From contig CBDHFQ010000014.1 in the NCBI GenBank assembly GCA_965262565.1, forward strand, positions 1 to 22,042: a stretch of 22,042 nucleotides of DNA, written 5' to 3'. The notes under the pieces are model-generated. The model did no database searches. It was not told where the DNA came from and was given only the letters and a program-made list of their open reading frames with translations. The translations under genes and the position numbers were made by a program. Each line of letters starts with the position of its first letter. The first letter of the stretch is position 1. Below are positions 1 to 7,764 of the stretch, one piece after another. The stretch comes from CBDHFQ01 sp965262565 (GTDB lineage: Bacteria > Bacteroidota > Bacteroidia > J057).

Positions 1-2
1 AA

Positions 3-419
3 GCCTTACAATATCTTGAAGGTTGCGACCATATCCTTCATGCGGGAGATATAGGGAAGTGGGAATTATTAGGTCAACTAGCTGTGCTTGCCCCGGTAAC
101 AGCAATTCGGGGAAATATAGATAAAGGGGAATGGGCTCAGATATATCCCGAAACAGAGGTCGTAGAGATAGAAGGAAAGTATGTGTATATGCTACATGAT
201 CTCCATGAATTATCGCTCGATCCGGTCGCTGCTGGGTTTGATGTGGTCATTTATGGACATTCTCACAAACCAGAAGTGTATGAGAAAGAGGGAGTATTAT
301 ACATGAATCCCGGAAGTGCGGGCCCCAGACGTTTCCGACTTCCTATATCGATAGGGAAATTGTTTATTTCAGTCAATGAGGTTAAGCCAGAACTTCACGA
401 ATTGCCCATCTCTACTTAA
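3..419 (+). CDS. Metallophosphoesterase, YfcE/MJ0936 type (5' end outside window)
   Basis: The reading frame is open from the left edge, so the true start and the N-terminal metal-binding motif lie outside the window; an internal GTG at 84 is not the start. About 138 residues are visible. They carry the later motifs of the calcineurin-like phosphoesterase fold: HAGDI near the left edge, RGNID (the GN[H/D] motif), and YGHSHKP followed by LYMNPGSAG. In the YfcE/MJ0936 family these residues hold a two-metal centre that cleaves phosphodiesters, and the proteins are cytosolic and about 160-180 residues long. The physiological substrate cannot be read from sequence. The gene converges with the permease on the other strand, with only 12 bases between stop codons. 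Family assignment is firm; the exact role is open. Confidence 0.88.
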   Translation, partial: ALQYLEGCDHILHAGDIGKWELLGQLAVLAPVTAIRGNIDKGEWAQIYPETEVVEIEGKYVYMLHDLHELSLDPVAAGFDVVIYGHSHKPEVYEKEGVLYMNPGSAGPRRFRLPISIGKLFISVNEVKPELHELPIST

Positions 420-431
420 CTATTTCTTCTG

Positions 432-3116
432 TTATTCATTCCTTAATACTTCTGTAGGATCTGTCCAGGCAACACGCAAGGCCTGATAAATGACAGTGAG
501 AATTCCTATAATAAAAGCAATGGCTCCCGCTAACACAAAGGCTGAGCCTTCTATCGGAATGCGATAAGCAAACCCTTCTAACCACCGATGGACAGCATAC
601 CATCCGATGGGGATTGATATAAGGAGCGAAATGAATATCAGCCAAAGGAAGTTTTTCGTAAGTAATAACACAATCTGCTCAGTAGAAGCACCTAATACTT
701 TTCTAATGCCCATTTCTGCTCCTCGTTGTTCTGCCAAATAAGTAGCCAGAGCAAACAAGCCTAAACTTCCTATCAGAACAGCAATAAATGTTAGGCCCCA
801 GAAAATCTTGCTCAATGTTGCCTCAAAAGCATACATGCCGGCGTAGCGCTCATCCAAAAAAGTATATCTCAATGGTTGATCGGAAACAAAGGAAGCCCAT
901 ATCTCCTTGACTTTGATAATAACTGAGGACATTTGTTCGCTTGTTACTTTAAGAATGGTAGATGCCGCTCCATCCCCATACACCAAACAAATACCTCCTA
1001 TCTCACTTTTGAGAGATTCAAAGTGGAAGTCATCTATTACTCCTATAATGGTATAGGTATGAGCAACTAACTCTCCCGTCTCAGGATCCATATAGGTATA
1101 GCTGGAGATCCTTTCACCTATGGGATGTTCCAGATTTAACAATTCTACGGCTTTTTTATTGATAATGGCAGCCTGGGAGTCGGTGGGAAATTCAGAAGAG
1201 AAATCACGCCCTTCTATAATGTTCATCCCCAAAGTCTTTACATAATCGAAATCGACAAACCACTTTGCCAAGGGAACCTCCGTGTCTTTGGTTTTATTTC
1301 CCTCGAGCCAATGGGTAGCGTTATTTTTCATATAGCCATCTACAGGGAGAAAACTTGAAAATGAAACGGACGAAATTTCTGGTATAGCATGCAATTGATC
1401 TTTAAAGGCTTGTGATTGATGTTGGATAGATCGAGATCCTTCGAGAATGACCACTTGCTCTTTCTCATATCCCAATTTTTTATGTTGTAAATAATGGATC
1501 TGACGAGAAACCATAAGGCTTCCAAAGATGAGGGCAATAGAAATCGTAAATTGAAATACGACCAGTCCAGATCGAAAGGGCGAGCTTTTACCTCCTCTGC
1601 TCCAGCTTCCTTGTAAGTTTCTCATGGGGTTAAATGATGAGAGGACCAATGAAGGATAGATTCCTGCGGCTAACCCCAGGGCGATAAAGAAGGAAAGGAT
1701 GATAGGAAGGAAAGAGAGATTGTCCCAGGGAATAGAAAGAGATTCTCCTGCCAGTTGGTTAATATAGGGAAGGGAAAAAATGATAAGTAAAAGGGCAACA
1801 CTTAAAGATATAAGAGTAAACAGAAAGGATTCCGTTAAAAATTGATTGATGAGCTGTGTTCTGAAAGAGCCAAGTACTTTTCTGATACCAACTTCTTTGG
1901 CTCTATTAGCGGCTCTGGCAGTGGATAAGTTAATGAAATTAATGCAGGCAATTAATAGAATGAAAAAAGCAATAGCCCCCAGGATGCTAATATACCTGAT
2001 GTCTCCATGATGCCAGAGTTCCACAATATCCCAGGAATGAAGATGTATGTCTGTCAGCGGTTGAAAGATATAGGAATAGTGATTTCCTGCTTCTATCTCT
2101 TCTTTGGAAAATGAAAATGATTCCTGACTTTCCAGGAGATCAAGCATTTTTACCGTTAGCTTGTCGAAATCAGTACTCCTGCTTAAAATAACATAGGTAT
2201 AATAGTTTTGCATACCCCAATTGGAAGCATAGCTGGCATCTAATCCTTTCATGGAGAGGAGATAATCAACATCTAAATGCGTATTCACAGGTAGATCTTC
2301 CACTACGGCTGAAACTCGAAAAGGCGTAGTTTCCTGATTATTCAAAAAAAGGGATTTACCTAAAGGATTTTGATGAGGAAAAAGTTTATCTGCTTTGGTT
2401 TGAGTTAGGACAATGGACCGGGGATCAGTAAGTGCATCTGAAGGTGAACCATAGATAAAGGTAAGAGGGAAGAATTGAAAAAAATTAGTATCCGCATAGA
2501 TAAAGCCCTTTTCATAAAAGTTTTGTGCCCCCTTTGCTATTTTGACCAAATTATCACCAGCAAAACCACCTACAGGAGTCATTCTCATTGTTTTCTCTAC
2601 TTCCGGCCAACTTCTCATTGCCTCAGCCAGAGGTGGTGGTGAGAAGGCATATTTCCCTGTAGCTTCATGTTGGGTATATTTTTCTAAGATAATCCGATGG
2701 ATGTGGTCTGAATGGGGGAATTGGGTGTCATACGTTTTTTGTTGATAGATGTATAAGAATATCAATAAGCTACATGCTATTCCTATACTTAAGCCACCGA
2801 TATTGATGAGACTGTAAAAACGATCTTTTCTTAAATGTCTGAAGGAAATGGTTAAGTTGTGGATGAACATACTTTTATGATATTGAAGGATATGTGATAT
2901 CACTTTATTTCCCCAAAAATAGGGTTGCAGGTATTTCATAGAGGTAAAGAAAAATCTTCTTCGGGCTTTAGCAGGCCCATATACGGTGAGTTCATCCTGA
3001 AACAGTTCATTTAAATCCCCTTCTATCTCCTCCATAAAAGTAGGAGCACAGAACCAGGTGAGTAATCTAATCATCCAGGAAGGAGGATCTTGATATTCGT
3101 TATGAGGATCTGTCAT
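432..3116 (-). CDS. Large FtsX/MacB-type ABC permease with N-terminal permease-prefix domain
   Basis: An 894-residue inner-membrane protein. Residues 1 to about 75 form a soluble prefix (PSWMIRLLTWFCAP, then EEIEGDLNELF) of the kind seen on permeases paired with PadR regulators in Bacteroidota. The rest is a duplicated MacB_PCD + FtsX unit: a first membrane helix around residues 102-124, an extracytoplasmic domain, an FtsX block containing ACINFINLSTARAANRAKEVGIRKVLG, then a second copy ending in an FtsX block with AEQRGAEMGIRKVLGAS. About eight membrane segments are expected. Such proteins act as mechanotransmission-type exporters or antimicrobial-peptide defence systems and need a separate ATPase. 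No partner ATPase lies next to it; the one at 19974-20672 belongs to another operon. Its start codon overlaps the padR stop as ATGA, so translation is probably coupled. The substrate is unknown. Confidence 0.9.
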   Translation of the reverse strand: MTDPHNEYQDPPSWMIRLLTWFCAPTFMEEIEGDLNELFQDELTVYGPAKARRRFFFTSMKYLQPYFWGNKVISHILQYHKSMFIHNLTISFRHLRKDRFYSLINIGGLSIGIACSLLIFLYIYQQKTYDTQFPHSDHIHRIILEKYTQHEATGKYAFSPPPLAEAMRSWPEVEKTMRMTPVGGFAGDNLVKIAKGAQNFYEKGFIYADTNFFQFFPLTFIYGSPSDALTDPRSIVLTQTKADKLFPHQNPLGKSLFLNNQETTPFRVSAVVEDLPVNTHLDVDYLLSMKGLDASYASNWGMQNYYTYVILSRSTDFDKLTVKMLDLLESQESFSFSKEEIEAGNHYSYIFQPLTDIHLHSWDIVELWHHGDIRYISILGAIAFFILLIACINFINLSTARAANRAKEVGIRKVLGSFRTQLINQFLTESFLFTLISLSVALLLIIFSLPYINQLAGESLSIPWDNLSFLPIILSFFIALGLAAGIYPSLVLSSFNPMRNLQGSWSRGGKSSPFRSGLVVFQFTISIALIFGSLMVSRQIHYLQHKKLGYEKEQVVILEGSRSIQHQSQAFKDQLHAIPEISSVSFSSFLPVDGYMKNNATHWLEGNKTKDTEVPLAKWFVDFDYVKTLGMNIIEGRDFSSEFPTDSQAAIINKKAVELLNLEHPIGERISSYTYMDPETGELVAHTYTIIGVIDDFHFESLKSEIGGICLVYGDGAASTILKVTSEQMSSVIIKVKEIWASFVSDQPLRYTFLDERYAGMYAFEATLSKIFWGLTFIAVLIGSLGLFALATYLAEQRGAEMGIRKVLGASTEQIVLLLTKNFLWLIFISLLISIPIGWYAVHRWLEGFAYRIPIEGSAFVLAGAIAFIIGILTVIYQALRVAWTDPTEVLRNE

Positions 3117-3451
3117 GAGACATCGAGCTTAAACATGGTATTGGGGATTCTTTGCCATAGCTTTTGTCGCAAGGAATGGGCAGCGAGTAATGCCCGTTGA
3201 CCCTTAAGACTCACACGATAGATCTTTTTCCGTTTACCTCCTCTTTTATTCGTCTTTTCTCCCATGTCAGAAGTGAGAAAGCCTTTGGTCTCTAGCCGAT
3301 TACATGCGGCATGCACTGCACTAAGGGCTACCCTCCGTTCTGTCTGAAGTTCCAACTCCTTTTTGATAGCCAGTCCATAAGCATCCTCTTGCAGCGCTGC
3401 GATGGAAAGCATCACGATTTCCTCAAATTCCCCTAAATATGTCCCTTTCAT
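3113..3451 (-). CDS. PadR-family transcriptional regulator
   Basis: A 112-residue winged-helix protein. After the ATG it reads MKGTYLGEFEEIVMLSIAAL, then DAYGLAIKKELE and AVHAACNRLETKGFL, the helix-turn-helix core of PadR proteins, followed by a basic wing (KTNKRGGKRKKIYRVSLKG). PadR proteins are usually dimeric repressors released by a ligand. A TTG two codons upstream could extend the frame by two residues, but the ATG gives the normal family start. The gene is first in a two-gene unit with the permease, and its stop overlaps the permease start by four bases. Two identical 18-bp repeats lie 35 and 88 bases upstream of the start and are good operator candidates, so autoregulation is likely. 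The inducer is unknown. Confidence 0.9.
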   Translation of the reverse strand: MKGTYLGEFEEIVMLSIAALQEDAYGLAIKKELELQTERRVALSAVHAACNRLETKGFLTSDMGEKTNKRGGKRKKIYRVSLKGQRALLAAHSLRQKLWQRIPNTMFKLDVS

Positions 3452-3485
3452 ATGCAATAGAAGATATCACTAATAACTATTTTCC

Positions 3486-3503
3486 ATAAATGTAGATAAA
3501 ATA
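3486..3503 (-). repeat. 18-bp direct repeat, promoter-proximal copy (candidate PadR operator)
   Basis: On the minus strand this reads TATTTTATCTACATTTAT, identical to the copy at 3539-3556. Its core, ATCTACAT, is an imperfect palindrome. It includes TACATTTA, seven of eight matches to the Bacteroidota -7 box TAnnTTTG; initiation from it would give a leader of roughly 30 bases before padR. A protein bound here would cover that box. The operator role is inferred. Confidence 0.5.
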
Positions 3504-3538
3504 AACGGATTATTCCCAGCTTTAAAGGGATTATTTCT

Positions 3539-3556
3539 ATAAATGTAGATAAAATA
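3539..3556 (-). repeat. 18-bp direct repeat, distal copy (candidate PadR operator)
   Basis: Exact second copy of the 18-mer at 3486-3503. The copies are 53 bp apart, close to five helical turns, so two bound dimers would sit on the same face of the DNA. Between them GGATTATT also occurs twice, at 3507 and 3528 (21 bp apart), flanking the palindrome CTTTAAAG. The spacing suggests a regulatory array rather than chance. Confidence 0.5.
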
Positions 3557-3571
3557 TATTTTTCTGAGTTG

Positions 3572-4369
3572 TTAAAGCTCAAACATAAAAGGGATATTCA
3601 GCCAGAAACTGTAGGGCCTATTGTGTCTTTTGTACACCGGTAATCTGAAGGAAATATTTTGTGCCCCTCTGATAGCTTCCTGATCCAATAGGGGATGTAC
3701 GGATTCCACTACCTTGATAGAAGAACGCGAAAATTCCCCATTTTCATCCACCATCATTCTCACGATAACTTTCCCTTCAAGTTCCTTCATTTTAGCTTTC
3801 TTTGGATAGTTGAGGCTGGATTTGATATAACGAATTAACTTCAAGGCACTTACAGAATCTAACATCACTGTTTCTGCCTTATTTTCAGGAACCAACTTCC
3901 CTTTTTTATCAAAAAAAGTAGCCGAAATTCTTTTCCCGTTTTTGTACAACTCTCTTGAAGCCAGGTGGCCATTATCAAAAAACCATTGCCATTCTCCCTC
4001 TTTTTGGCCCCCGACATATTGCCCCGTACTATCAATGTGACCGTTTTCAAAATAAGAAGTGTACTGCCCAAGTTGATCTTTCCACATCCTCTCCGTAGAT
4101 GGTTTTGTGGACGTATATCCTACCGCATTTAATTGATGATGTGGATAAAAATCACAAACGTAAAAGGTATCCTCCGCTATACTCTCAATGAGTCTGTAAT
4201 ATTGATTAGAGACTTTTTCCGATTCTACCCACTCAACATTAAAGAAAAGGGTATCGGTATTCTGGGCTGGGAGATCTGGAAAATATGTAAAGTAGAATAA
4301 AAGGATAATAAGTATCCAATGATACATAATCATTAGTTTATGAATGAAGCGCGTAACATCGTAAATCAT
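3572..4369 (-). CDS. MORN-repeat protein with C-terminal TonB domain
   Basis: A 265-residue protein anchored or exported by a hydrophobic segment at about residues 13-34 (MYHWILIILLFYFTYF, then LPAQ). The middle, about residues 85-145, holds MORN/YwqK-like repeats (YTSYFENGHIDSTGQY, GEWQWFFDNGHLASRELYKNG). Residues from about 185 form a TonB C-terminal domain: LNYPKKAKMKELEGKVIVRM, then VDENGEF, VVESVHPLLDQEAIR and a final beta strand. There is no long Pro/Lys linker, so it is not a classical energy-transducing TonB; this short form is common in Bacteroidota envelope proteins of unknown role. The first ATG gives Arg and Lys ahead of the hydrophobic core; ATGs at 4333 and 4327 are alternatives. 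It lies upstream of padR on the same strand, but the repeats in the gap suggest separate promoters. Confidence 0.82.
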   Translation of the reverse strand: MIYDVTRFIHKLMIMYHWILIILLFYFTYFPDLPAQNTDTLFFNVEWVESEKVSNQYYRLIESIAEDTFYVCDFYPHHQLNAVGYTSTKPSTERMWKDQLGQYTSYFENGHIDSTGQYVGGQKEGEWQWFFDNGHLASRELYKNGKRISATFFDKKGKLVPENKAETVMLDSVSALKLIRYIKSSLNYPKKAKMKELEGKVIVRMMVDENGEFSRSSIKVVESVHPLLDQEAIRGAQNISFRLPVYKRHNRPYSFWLNIPFMFEL

Positions 4370-4817
4370 ATTATGGAAGTCTACAGAGAATGCAGAATTT
4401 CCTCCCCTATATAGTTAATGAAAAATCCTATATGGATATTATATTTTATAAGATCTTTTTATGGATTAAAATTTACTGAATTATTATTTAATTAAAATTC
4501 CTGACATCTATAGGATCATGTTTGAGTCTCTAAATTACTCATTTTGTGATCTTTTGAGGCTGGTAATGATAATGAGATGATGAATGTATGAAGGTCAATG
4601 AGATGTGATCTGAGTATTAAGTATGATCCCCGAATATTAAATCACCGCTGTAAAACCATCTGGGTCAATGAAAAATCAAATTGCTTGGACAATAATAAAG
4701 TGATAAGGTGTGAATAATCCTGTTGGGGAAATGTATAGGTTTCAGTATTTCTTCTTATAGGAGAATATAGTAATATAGCATAAAAGAGATATTGTGGAAA
4801 TATGGGTATTGCTTCAT
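4370..4817. other. 448-bp gap with no recognisable gene
   Basis: This AT-rich stretch lies between the start of the MORN/TonB gene and the end of the decarboxylase gene. Both strands are broken by frequent stops. I see no tRNA-like cloverleaf, no strong hairpin with a T-run and no clear TAnnTTTG promoter box. One part, about 4563-4612, is rich in ATGA/GATGA repeats but has no regular unit. The promoter for the MORN/TonB gene must lie in the right-end-to-left reading of this gap, but I cannot place it. Confidence 0.6.
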
Positions 4818-6257
4818 TTATGATTGAGAAACAGAATCCAAAGAAGTAATACTATGTGAAAGGGTAACAATATGTTCCCATGCTGAAGTTACATGATGTC
4901 GCTCTACATTAGTTTGACCTATAACGAGTCGGATGGTGTATTTGCCATTGAGTTTTGTATGGGTTAAGTACATCTTACCGCTTGCATTCAACTGTTCGAG
5001 CAATTGTTGATTGAGGGCATTAATTTGTTCCTCGCTGTAACCTTCTGGCTGATATCGGAAGCACAGCGTATTGAGTGGAACAGGAGCTAATAACTGAAAA
5101 TCTGGATGAGTATCTATGAGCCTTTTTAGTTCTTGTGCCAATGCGATATGGTATCTTAGTTTTTCTTGCAAGCCCTCCAGCCCAAAGTGCCGGATCACAA
5201 ACCACAATTTTAAGGCCCTAAATCTTCTTCCTAAGGGTATTCCCCAATCCCTGTAATCATTCACTTCTCGTTGGTGTTGCGTCTTGAGGTATTCGGGTAA
5301 AATTTCAAATGTTCGTACCAATGAAGATGACTCTTTAACAAAATAGGCGGAACAGTCAAAATTCGTAAACATCCATTTATGCGGATTGAACACAAAACTA
5401 TCGGCTAACTCTGCTCCACTATTCATCCATCTACATTCGGGCAAAATTAAGGCCGTCCCTGCAAATGCAGCATCTATATGAAACCAAACACCGTATTTTT
5501 GGCAAATATGCCCCATAGCTTCAATGGGATCTATGGCTGTAGAACTGGTAGTCCCTAAGGCAGCTATTACGCACAATGGGGTGTATCCCGATTGTATATC
5601 TTCTTGAATAGCTTTATCTAGTGCCTTGGCGTCCATGGCAAAATGTTCATCTACCGCTACTTTTACCACATTATTTTTACCAATGCCAGCTATCTTCGCA
5701 GCTTTTTCTATAGATGAATGTGTTTGAGTAGAACAATAAACCCTGAATCCTTCCTTCCCAGAATATCCGCTTTCGTTAATTTGATAGTTAGTAACTACTT
5801 CTCGGGCTGTCAATAAGGCACATAAGGTAGCATCGGAAGCAGTAGGTTGAATGACTCCTTCCCAATGCATAGGCAATTCCATCATATCTCTTAGCCAATG
5901 CATTACCTGCTCCTCCAATTCCGCAGCAGCAGGGGAGGTGTCCCATATCATGGCTTGTGTTCCTAGCGCTGCAGTCAACATCTCAGCTAAAATGGAAGGA
6001 TAGCTGGTATTGGCGGGGAAATAGGCAAAATAGGTTGGGCTTTGCCAATGAGTGATTCCAGGAAGAATAATACGCTCGAAATCCGAAAAGATGTCTTCCA
6101 TGGACTCGCTCTTTAAGGGAGGAGTATCATTTAGCTGAGTGAAAATATCTTTAGGATGTACTTGAGATTTGACCGGATAATTCTCCACTTGCTCGTAGTA
6201 GTCTGCCATCCAATCTGCAAATTGATGTGCAAACTTTCGGAATTCATTCGTATTCAT
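4818..6257 (-). CDS. PLP-dependent aromatic-L-amino-acid decarboxylase family protein (group II)
   Basis: A 479-residue cytosolic enzyme with a pyridoxal-phosphate fold. It shows the family landmarks in order: WQSPTYFAYFPANTSYPSIL (substrate-binding strand), QPTASDATLCALLTAR (phosphate binding), THSSIEKAA with the ring-stacking His at about residue 180, FHIDAAFAG with Asp262 that contacts the pyridine nitrogen, and FNPHKWM with the Schiff-base Lys294. The 32-residue distance between Asp and Lys matches animal DOPA decarboxylase. Likely substrates are tryptophan, tyrosine, phenylalanine or DOPA, giving an amine and CO2; the exact one cannot be read. The frame could extend to an ATG at 6302, but those 15 residues are not family-like and abut the terminator T-run, so the ATG at 6257 is preferred. 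It has no co-oriented close neighbour except the leader ORF upstream. Confidence 0.92.
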   Translation of the reverse strand: MNTNEFRKFAHQFADWMADYYEQVENYPVKSQVHPKDIFTQLNDTPPLKSESMEDIFSDFERIILPGITHWQSPTYFAYFPANTSYPSILAEMLTAALGTQAMIWDTSPAAAELEEQVMHWLRDMMELPMHWEGVIQPTASDATLCALLTAREVVTNYQINESGYSGKEGFRVYCSTQTHSSIEKAAKIAGIGKNNVVKVAVDEHFAMDAKALDKAIQEDIQSGYTPLCVIAALGTTSSTAIDPIEAMGHICQKYGVWFHIDAAFAGTALILPECRWMNSGAELADSFVFNPHKWMFTNFDCSAYFVKESSSLVRTFEILPEYLKTQHQREVNDYRDWGIPLGRRFRALKLWFVIRHFGLEGLQEKLRYHIALAQELKRLIDTHPDFQLLAPVPLNTLCFRYQPEGYSEEQINALNQQLLEQLNASGKMYLTHTKLNGKYTIRLVIGQTNVERHHVTSAWEHIVTLSHSITSLDSVSQS

Positions 6258-6300
6258 AAATGCTAATATAAACAGCTCTGAAGAGATAACACAAACTTCC

Positions 6301-6353
6301 ATAAAAGAAAAATTAGGGGACTCAATCCATCACTGATGGAGAGTCAACCCTAA
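6301..6353 (-). terminator. Intrinsic terminator/attenuator in front of the decarboxylase gene
   Basis: On the minus strand three stacked helices form: TTAGGG with CCCTAA (6348-6353/6313-6318), GACTC with GAGTC (6341-6345/6319-6323), and CCATC with GATGG (6335-6339/6327-6331), closed by a three-base loop, with only a small internal loop and a two-base bulge. The transcript then runs into UUUUUCUUUU (6312-6303). This is a good intrinsic terminator in the decarboxylase direction, ending about 45 bases before its start codon. The plus strand has no T-run after the hairpin. It either ends a small upstream gene or works as an attenuator. Confidence 0.75.
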
Positions 6354-6427
6354 CCCCTAGCTTCTGTATCTGGCGTAATGCCTGGGATAAAAGTATCTAT
6401 ATGAATTCGTTTTTCCAAAAAATCCAT
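6350..6427 (-). CDS. Possible 25-residue leader peptide upstream of the decarboxylase
   Basis: An ATG-started frame encoding 25 residues, beginning MDFLEKRIHID and ending GITPDTEARG, stopped by TAG. The stop codon (6352-6350) lies inside the first arm of the terminator hairpin, so a ribosome on the last codons would open the lower helices. It has no run of one amino acid, which argues against classical starvation attenuation. An alternative is a small independent protein with its own terminator, or a chance frame. There is no Shine-Dalgarno sequence, which is normal for this phylum. I do not recognise the peptide. A frame this short is weak evidence alone; the coupling to the terminator is what makes it credible. 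Confidence 0.45.
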   Translation of the reverse strand: MDFLEKRIHIDTFIPGITPDTEARG

Positions 6428-6709
6428 GATAAAAATAATGCGAATGTTAGTAATATATGATTTTTGGTTGAATAGCTGCTCTTTTTATTTGTATACTTAA
6501 TCAATTTCCTGATATCCATTCATCCTTCTCTACAGATGTTTCAGGCTACTGAATCATCCAAAATCTACAAATTAGCTATGAACACTTAAGCAGAACCTTT
6601 ATATTCAGCTTATTTATAAACCTATTATAATGTAGTTCGCAGTTAGCATTTGTTCTTTTCGTTGGACTGCAGAAAATTTATCTTAATAATTCTAACCTTA
6701 TTTTTTACT
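6428..6709. other. Divergent intergenic region between decarboxylase leader and manA
   Basis: This 282-bp AT-rich stretch must carry the promoters of the leader/decarboxylase unit (-) and manA (+). I find no exact TAnnTTTG box on either strand; the nearest on the minus strand is TAGATTTT at 6567-6560. Nothing else is recognisable. Confidence 0.5.
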
Positions 6710-7696
6710 ATGAGTGTATCCTTATATCCGCTCACTTTTGTAACCATTTTTAAAGAGAAGCTCTGGGGCGGTCAAAAAATTCGCACCATCTTGGAAAAAG
6801 ACTTTGCTCCTTTAGCCAATTGTGGTGAAACATGGGAAATTTCCGGGGTCAAGGGAAATGAATCCGTAGTGAAAAGCGGAGGTCTGGCAGGGATGTCCTT
6901 ACCTTCGCTCATTGATCAGTATAAAGGGGCTTTGGTGGGAGAACGCGTTTATGAAAAATTTGGAAATGATTTTCCCCTACTCGTCAAGTTTATAGATGCC
7001 AATAAAGATCTCTCTATTCAGGTACACCCGGATGATGAATTAGCTATGAAACGACATAATTCCTTTGGGAAAACGGAAATGTGGTATATTTTTCAGGCTG
7101 ATGAAGATGCGAGTCTGATTACTGGTTTTAATCAGCCAGTGGATAAAGAAACCTATCTGAAACATTTTGAGTCGGGTAAACTCATGGACATACTGAACAG
7201 AGAAGCAGTAGCTCAGGATGATGTGTTCTTTTTACCTGCCGGTAGAGTACACACTATAGGAAAAGGAATTTTATTAGCGGAGATTCAGCAAACCTCAGAT
7301 ATCACCTACAGGATTTATGATTTTGATCGAGTAGATGCACATGGAAATAAACGCCAACTTCACGTAGAGGAAGCATTGGATGCAATCGATTATTCATTTT
7401 ATGATGAGTACAAAACGATTTACCCTAAAAAGGAAAATCAAGTAGTGGAAATGGTGAATAGCCCATATTTTACCACAAATCGCATGCACTTCTCCGAAAG
7501 TACGACACGTAATTATGGGGATTTAGATTCTTTTGTCATATATGTATGTATGGAAGGAGCATGTCATCTGCATTATAATGGCCATCAAAGTCCCATTCAG
7601 AAAGGTGATGCAGTACTAATTCCTGCTAGTATCAAAGAAACAATCCTGGAACCGCAGGGGACCTTTAAAATGTTGGAATCTTATATCGAAATGTAG
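6710..7696 (+). CDS. manA: Mannose-6-phosphate isomerase, class I (short bacterial form)
   Basis: A 328-residue cytosolic zinc enzyme that interconverts mannose 6-phosphate and fructose 6-phosphate, linking mannose use or GDP-mannose synthesis to glycolysis. It begins LYPLTFVTIFKEKLWGG, the usual N-terminus of this family. Zinc ligands are visible as QVHPDDE (Gln104, His106), KTEMWYIF (Glu123) and GRVHTIG (His181), and the active-site arginine is in ITYRIYDFDR. Length fits the short bacterial type. A TTG at 6650 would add 20 hydrophobic residues resembling a signal peptide, which makes no sense for this enzyme, so the ATG at 6710 is chosen. It is a single gene ended by a clear terminator. Confidence 0.92.
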   Translation: MSVSLYPLTFVTIFKEKLWGGQKIRTILEKDFAPLANCGETWEISGVKGNESVVKSGGLAGMSLPSLIDQYKGALVGERVYEKFGNDFPLLVKFIDANKDLSIQVHPDDELAMKRHNSFGKTEMWYIFQADEDASLITGFNQPVDKETYLKHFESGKLMDILNREAVAQDDVFFLPAGRVHTIGKGILLAEIQQTSDITYRIYDFDRVDAHGNKRQLHVEEALDAIDYSFYDEYKTIYPKKENQVVEMVNSPYFTTNRMHFSESTTRNYGDLDSFVIYVCMEGACHLHYNGHQSPIQKGDAVLIPASIKETILEPQGTFKMLESYIEM

Positions 7697-7764
7697 TTCG
7701 GTAAGAGCAATATTCATTGTAGATAAGTACAAATACATATTTGATCTTTTATACATAGTTATCC

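Noticed and set aside
4563..4612. ATGA/GATGA-rich stretch as a tandem repeat
   Set aside because: No fixed unit length and no run of exact copies; low-complexity AT-rich DNA explains it.
6258..6302. 15-residue N-terminal extension of the decarboxylase
   Set aside because: The upstream ATG sits directly against the terminator T-run and the residues are not family-like. It remains possible as an alternative start.
6350..6427. The 25-residue peptide as a RiPP (modified peptide) precursor
   Set aside because: No modification enzyme, protease or dedicated exporter is next to it; a leader-peptide role explains the position better.
6650..6709. N-terminal extension of manA from a TTG codon, giving a hydrophobic signal-like stretch
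   Set aside because: Mannose-6-phosphate isomerase is cytosolic and the family start (LYPLTF...KLWGG) begins just after the ATG at 6710; the extension is chance open frame.
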